Assembly (NCBI GenBank): GCA_016209785.1
Contig: JACQVM010000129.1
Location: 1 to 9,914 of the forward strand
Source of the DNA: Candidatus Melainabacteria bacterium
Lineage (GTDB): Bacteria > Cyanobacteriota > Vampirovibrionia > Obscuribacterales > Obscuribacteraceae
Direction: 5' to 3'
DNA: 9,914 bases
In this document: positions 7,566-9,914 of the stretch, piece after piece
How positions within the stretch are numbered: position 1 is the stretch's first letter
Layout of the letters: every line of letters begins with the position of its first letter
Translations under genes and position numbers: made by a program
Notes under the pieces: generated by a model
Told to the model about the DNA's origin: nothing
What the model saw: only the letters and a program-made list of their open reading frames with translations
Databases searched by the model: none

Positions 7566-7652
7566 AGGTTTATCTTTGTTCTGTTGGGCTTAAGAAGATA
7601 AGATTGTTGCTTAGCCGAGGGCTTTCTGCTTGGCCTGCGGAGAGAGGGTCCT

Positions 7653-9914
7653 ATGCCATTTAAGAGTAATCTGAATGACTATCCAGTGCCTGAGCTTTTG
7701 GTAGGACCTTACCGAGCTGGTAAGACTACAGCTACCCTGACCGAGATTGTAGATTACGCTTGTGCCAATCCATTCGACGGCGTGCTTGTAGTTGTTCCGT
7801 CAGCACGAGCTCAGCATCTCATTGAAGGCAAGCTCAAGGCACTGGTGGGTCAGCAATTGAATGTTGACGCTCAGAGAAAAGGTGTGTTTGGGATCAAGGT
7901 TGTGTCGTTTGGGCAGCTTTGCCAGATGGTGTTAAGAGCAGCCGGTGTACCCGTGAGGTTGTTGTCGGATGAATTACGTGAGGCAGTTGTTGCTTGTGTT
8001 ATGCAAGAGAAAAAAAATCAACTGGCGACGCTTGGGCCAATAGTCAACATGGAAGGTACAGCTCCTTCTGTGCTTGCACTTATTGATCGATTTGCAAGAG
8101 GAGGGCTAAGCCCAACCCTTCTTAAGGTTAAGCTTGAGAAAACTGCCTCAGTTGGCTCACGTTACATGGAACTTGCCAATATTTACCAATATTATTGGCA
8201 TAAACTGGACAGTATAGGCTACCTTGATGAGAGACGCTTGGCATTTTCTGCTCGAGAAATCCTTTGTAATGGTAATCTTAAAGGCTTAAAACCAGGGTGG
8301 GTGGTAGTAGATGGCTTTGATCGCATTAGTCATCTGCAAGCTGAGATTATACTTGGACTGTCGCGTTATGCAACAAAGACCCGAGTGATCTTTGACTATT
8401 TGCCAGAGTGGCTTTTAAGGCATGATACTTCTGGCGAATATGACTGGAAACAATTAAGTTTTCAGGAACTTACCAGCGTTTTGTCGCCAACAATTTCTTA
8501 CATTGAGCCTAAGTTGCATAGTGATCCAAAGAGAAACCTATTTGGATCACTGGACAGATTTGCTGAGATGGATGAGATTGTCAGGCGTTGCAAGAAGAGC
8601 ATTGTTGAAGATGGCATCCATCCTGACGATCTGCTTGTAGTGGTGCGCGATCTCAAATTGTACCGGGCGGCAGTGGAAGCTGCATTTGGTCAAGCTGGAA
8701 TTCCTTACTTTATTGATGAAAGCGTAAGTCTTCTGGAACTTCCTATAGTACGTTTTGTGCTGGGATTGACCAAGTTGGCTCTTAAGGACTTTCCGCGGGG
8801 CGATGTAATTGCCTGTTTGAGAAGCCCATATTGTCGTCTTGCGAGACTTGGACTGGGCAGGGCAATAGTGGATTATCTTGATAATCTTTCTTGGAACTTT
8901 AAGATTGTGTCTGGTAAGACCTACTGGGAGAGATTGTTTGGAAGTAAGGTCTCTTGCCAGGTAAGGGAAGCTTTTGAGCATTTCTTGTCTGTCGTGACTC
9001 CTCATAGTACCAATCAGACTTTTTCTCAGTTTGCTTGCTGGTTAGAGGACATTCTTGATGAGCTTTTAGATCTTGGCAACAAAAATGGTCAAACCCCGGC
9101 TCTGAACGACCCCGGCATTAATGCCGGGGTTTCCGTGGAACGGGATGAGCGGGAAGCAATGGGGGCATTGCGGGATGTCATCGCCAGGCTTGTTGAAAGG
9201 CAAGAAGTTCTTGGTACGGAAGTGGTTGGCTATGAGAGTTTTGTGCATGAGCTTGAATGCTTAATGGAACGCACCAATTTTCGCCGGACACGACCTGACT
9301 ATGACGTGGTCACTATATGTGGTGCCGAGCTGGCACCCAACCGGTGTTACGAGGAGGTGTTTGTTGCTGGCCTTGTCGAAGGTGAATTTCCTAAGCGGAC
9401 AAGAGAAGGTGGTTTTATAAGCCGAGAGCAGATTGCTCGTTGGGTGAAGTTAGGATTTGCCATTGAAGATCCTCGACATCACCCAGGCTTCGAGCAGGCA
9501 CTTTTATTGTCGCTGGTGGCAAGAGCAAAATTGTGTGTTCATATGTCTTTCCCTTATTATGAAATGGATGGCTCGGAGCTCACGCCATCATTTTTTCTAA
9601 CAAAATGTAGTCGCAGCACTGACAGTTTGTTTGTTGGGCCATTTTCCTCAGCAGTTAATCATCCTGTGTCCGGTCGGGATGCCATTGGTGGATGGCGTTG
9701 GTTTTTCCCAGGACTAGATCCTCCGGACAATATGCTTAGATGCCAGGACATTAGGCGATTGCACGACGAAACATCCGCACTGGCTGCTGTGGCTATGGGA
9801 CGTATCTGTGGCTTACGAGAGAGTCTCTATAATGGCAACCTGGCTGAGCTTGTGAAAGCTGGAGTGATTAAGGTTTTGCTACCTGAGTTTTGGAGTGTGG
9901 CAACCCTTAATGAA
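7653..9914 (+). CDS. AddB/RexB-like helicase-nuclease subunit, 3' partial
   Basis: The frame stays open for 754 codons to the right edge. The protein resembles the AddB (RexB) subunit of the AddAB double-strand-break repair enzyme, which resects ends for RecA loading. The N-terminus has a Walker A loop VGPYRAGKTT (17-26), then VVVPSARAQ (46-54) and VVSFGQL (83-89). WVVVDGFDRISHLQAE (216-231) corresponds to the AddB Walker B-like segment. DDLLVVVRDLKLY (325-337) and YEEVFVAGLVEGEFPKR (566-582) match later helicase-like motifs. B. subtilis AddB is about 1,160 residues, so the C-terminal PD-(D/E)XK nuclease and any Cys cluster lie outside the window and cannot be judged. ATG7653 has GGAGAGAGGG at 7639-7648. 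It follows the sigma gene by 87 bp. Residues 480-493 are encoded by a GC-rich palindromic insert. An unrelated UvrD-like nuclease is less likely, given the motif order. Confidence 0.82.
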   Translation, partial: MPFKSNLNDYPVPELLVGPYRAGKTTATLTEIVDYACANPFDGVLVVVPSARAQHLIEGKLKALVGQQLNVDAQRKGVFGIKVVSFGQLCQMVLRAAGVPVRLLSDELREAVVACVMQEKKNQLATLGPIVNMEGTAPSVLALIDRFARGGLSPTLLKVKLEKTASVGSRYMELANIYQYYWHKLDSIGYLDERRLAFSAREILCNGNLKGLKPGWVVVDGFDRISHLQAEIILGLSRYATKTRVIFDYLPEWLLRHDTSGEYDWKQLSFQELTSVLSPTISYIEPKLHSDPKRNLFGSLDRFAEMDEIVRRCKKSIVEDGIHPDDLLVVVRDLKLYRAAVEAAFGQAGIPYFIDESVSLLELPIVRFVLGLTKLALKDFPRGDVIACLRSPYCRLARLGLGRAIVDYLDNLSWNFKIVSGKTYWERLFGSKVSCQVREAFEHFLSVVTPHSTNQTFSQFACWLEDILDELLDLGNKNGQTPALNDPGINAGVSVERDEREAMGALRDVIARLVERQEVLGTEVVGYESFVHELECLMERTNFRRTRPDYDVVTICGAELAPNRCYEEVFVAGLVEGEFPKRTREGGFISREQIARWVKLGFAIEDPRHHPGFEQALLLSLVARAKLCVHMSFPYYEMDGSELTPSFFLTKCSRSTDSLFVGPFSSAVNHPVSGRDAIGGWRWFFPGLDPPDNMLRCQDIRRLHDETSALAAVAMGRICGLRESLYNGNLAELVKAGVIKVLLPEFWSVATLNE
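9091..9132. repeat. GC-rich palindromic element inside the addB-like gene
   Basis: A perfect 22-bp palindrome covers 9109-9130 (ACCCCGGCATT followed by its reverse complement). The 10-bp left arm also occurs upstream as AAACCCCGGC at 9091-9100, which pairs perfectly with GCCGGGGTTT at 9123-9132, so two alternative hairpins are possible. The element is in frame and encodes residues around QTPALNDPGINAGV (480-493). It is more GC-rich than its surroundings and resembles a small dispersed palindromic repeat. Confidence 0.7.

Noticed and set aside
7570..7601. Inverted repeat after the sigma gene (TTATCTT / AAGATAA)
   Set aside because: The 7-bp stem is AT-rich with an 18-base loop and no T-tract follows, so it is not a credible terminator.
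8547..9005. Minus-strand 152-residue ORF
   Set aside because: It lies fully inside the addB-like gene, which has clear family motifs in its own frame; this is a shadow frame.

Overview
The window looks like a stretch of chromosome from a diderm bacterium on the cyanobacterial side of the tree. Non-photosynthetic Melainabacteria/Obscuribacterales are my best guess, at moderate confidence. The evidence is: an apolipoprotein N-acyltransferase, which implies an outer membrane; a Crp-family regulator whose recognition helix resembles cyanobacterial NtcA; an RpoD-like sigma factor without region 1.1; and a secreted-looking Gly-rich protein with an Leu/Glu/Val-Phe repeat that I associate with that group. 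No database search was possible, so the taxonomy is inference.

Layout. Positions 1-1754 (+) hold the 3' end of a repeat-containing Gly-rich protein, followed after 18 bp by an NDUFA9-like atypical SDR. Positions 1851-2207 (+) hold an unrecognised ORF that converges on, and overlaps by 20 bp, the end of lnt. Positions 4859-2188 (-) hold recA followed by lnt. The lnt TTG start overlaps the recA TGA stop, and a good sigma-70-type promoter lies about 100 nt upstream of recA. The divergent intergenic region 4860-5193 separates recA from a Crp/Fnr-family regulator at 5194-5940 (+). The regulator is followed 11 nt later by tRNA-Arg(CCG), then a small unrecognised ORF with a strong Shine-Dalgarno, then the sigma-70 family factor (6573-7565). 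From 7653 to the right edge is a large AddB-like helicase/nuclease subunit, open at its 3' end. It carries a perfect 22-bp GC-rich palindrome in frame.

How the genes fit together. RecA and the AddB-like protein are both parts of homologous recombination and double-strand-break repair, though on opposite strands and in separate transcription units. The Crp-like protein and the sigma factor are two global transcription regulators separated only by a tRNA and a small ORF. Lnt completes lipoprotein maturation and depends for its expression on the recA transcript, an unusual pairing.

Most of the window is ordinary housekeeping sequence. I see no phage, insertion sequence, CRISPR array or defence island. 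The observations most worth a second look are the in-frame palindromic element in the addB-like gene, the recA-lnt coupling, the small unrecognised ORFs, and the apparent loss of the last membrane helix of Lnt.
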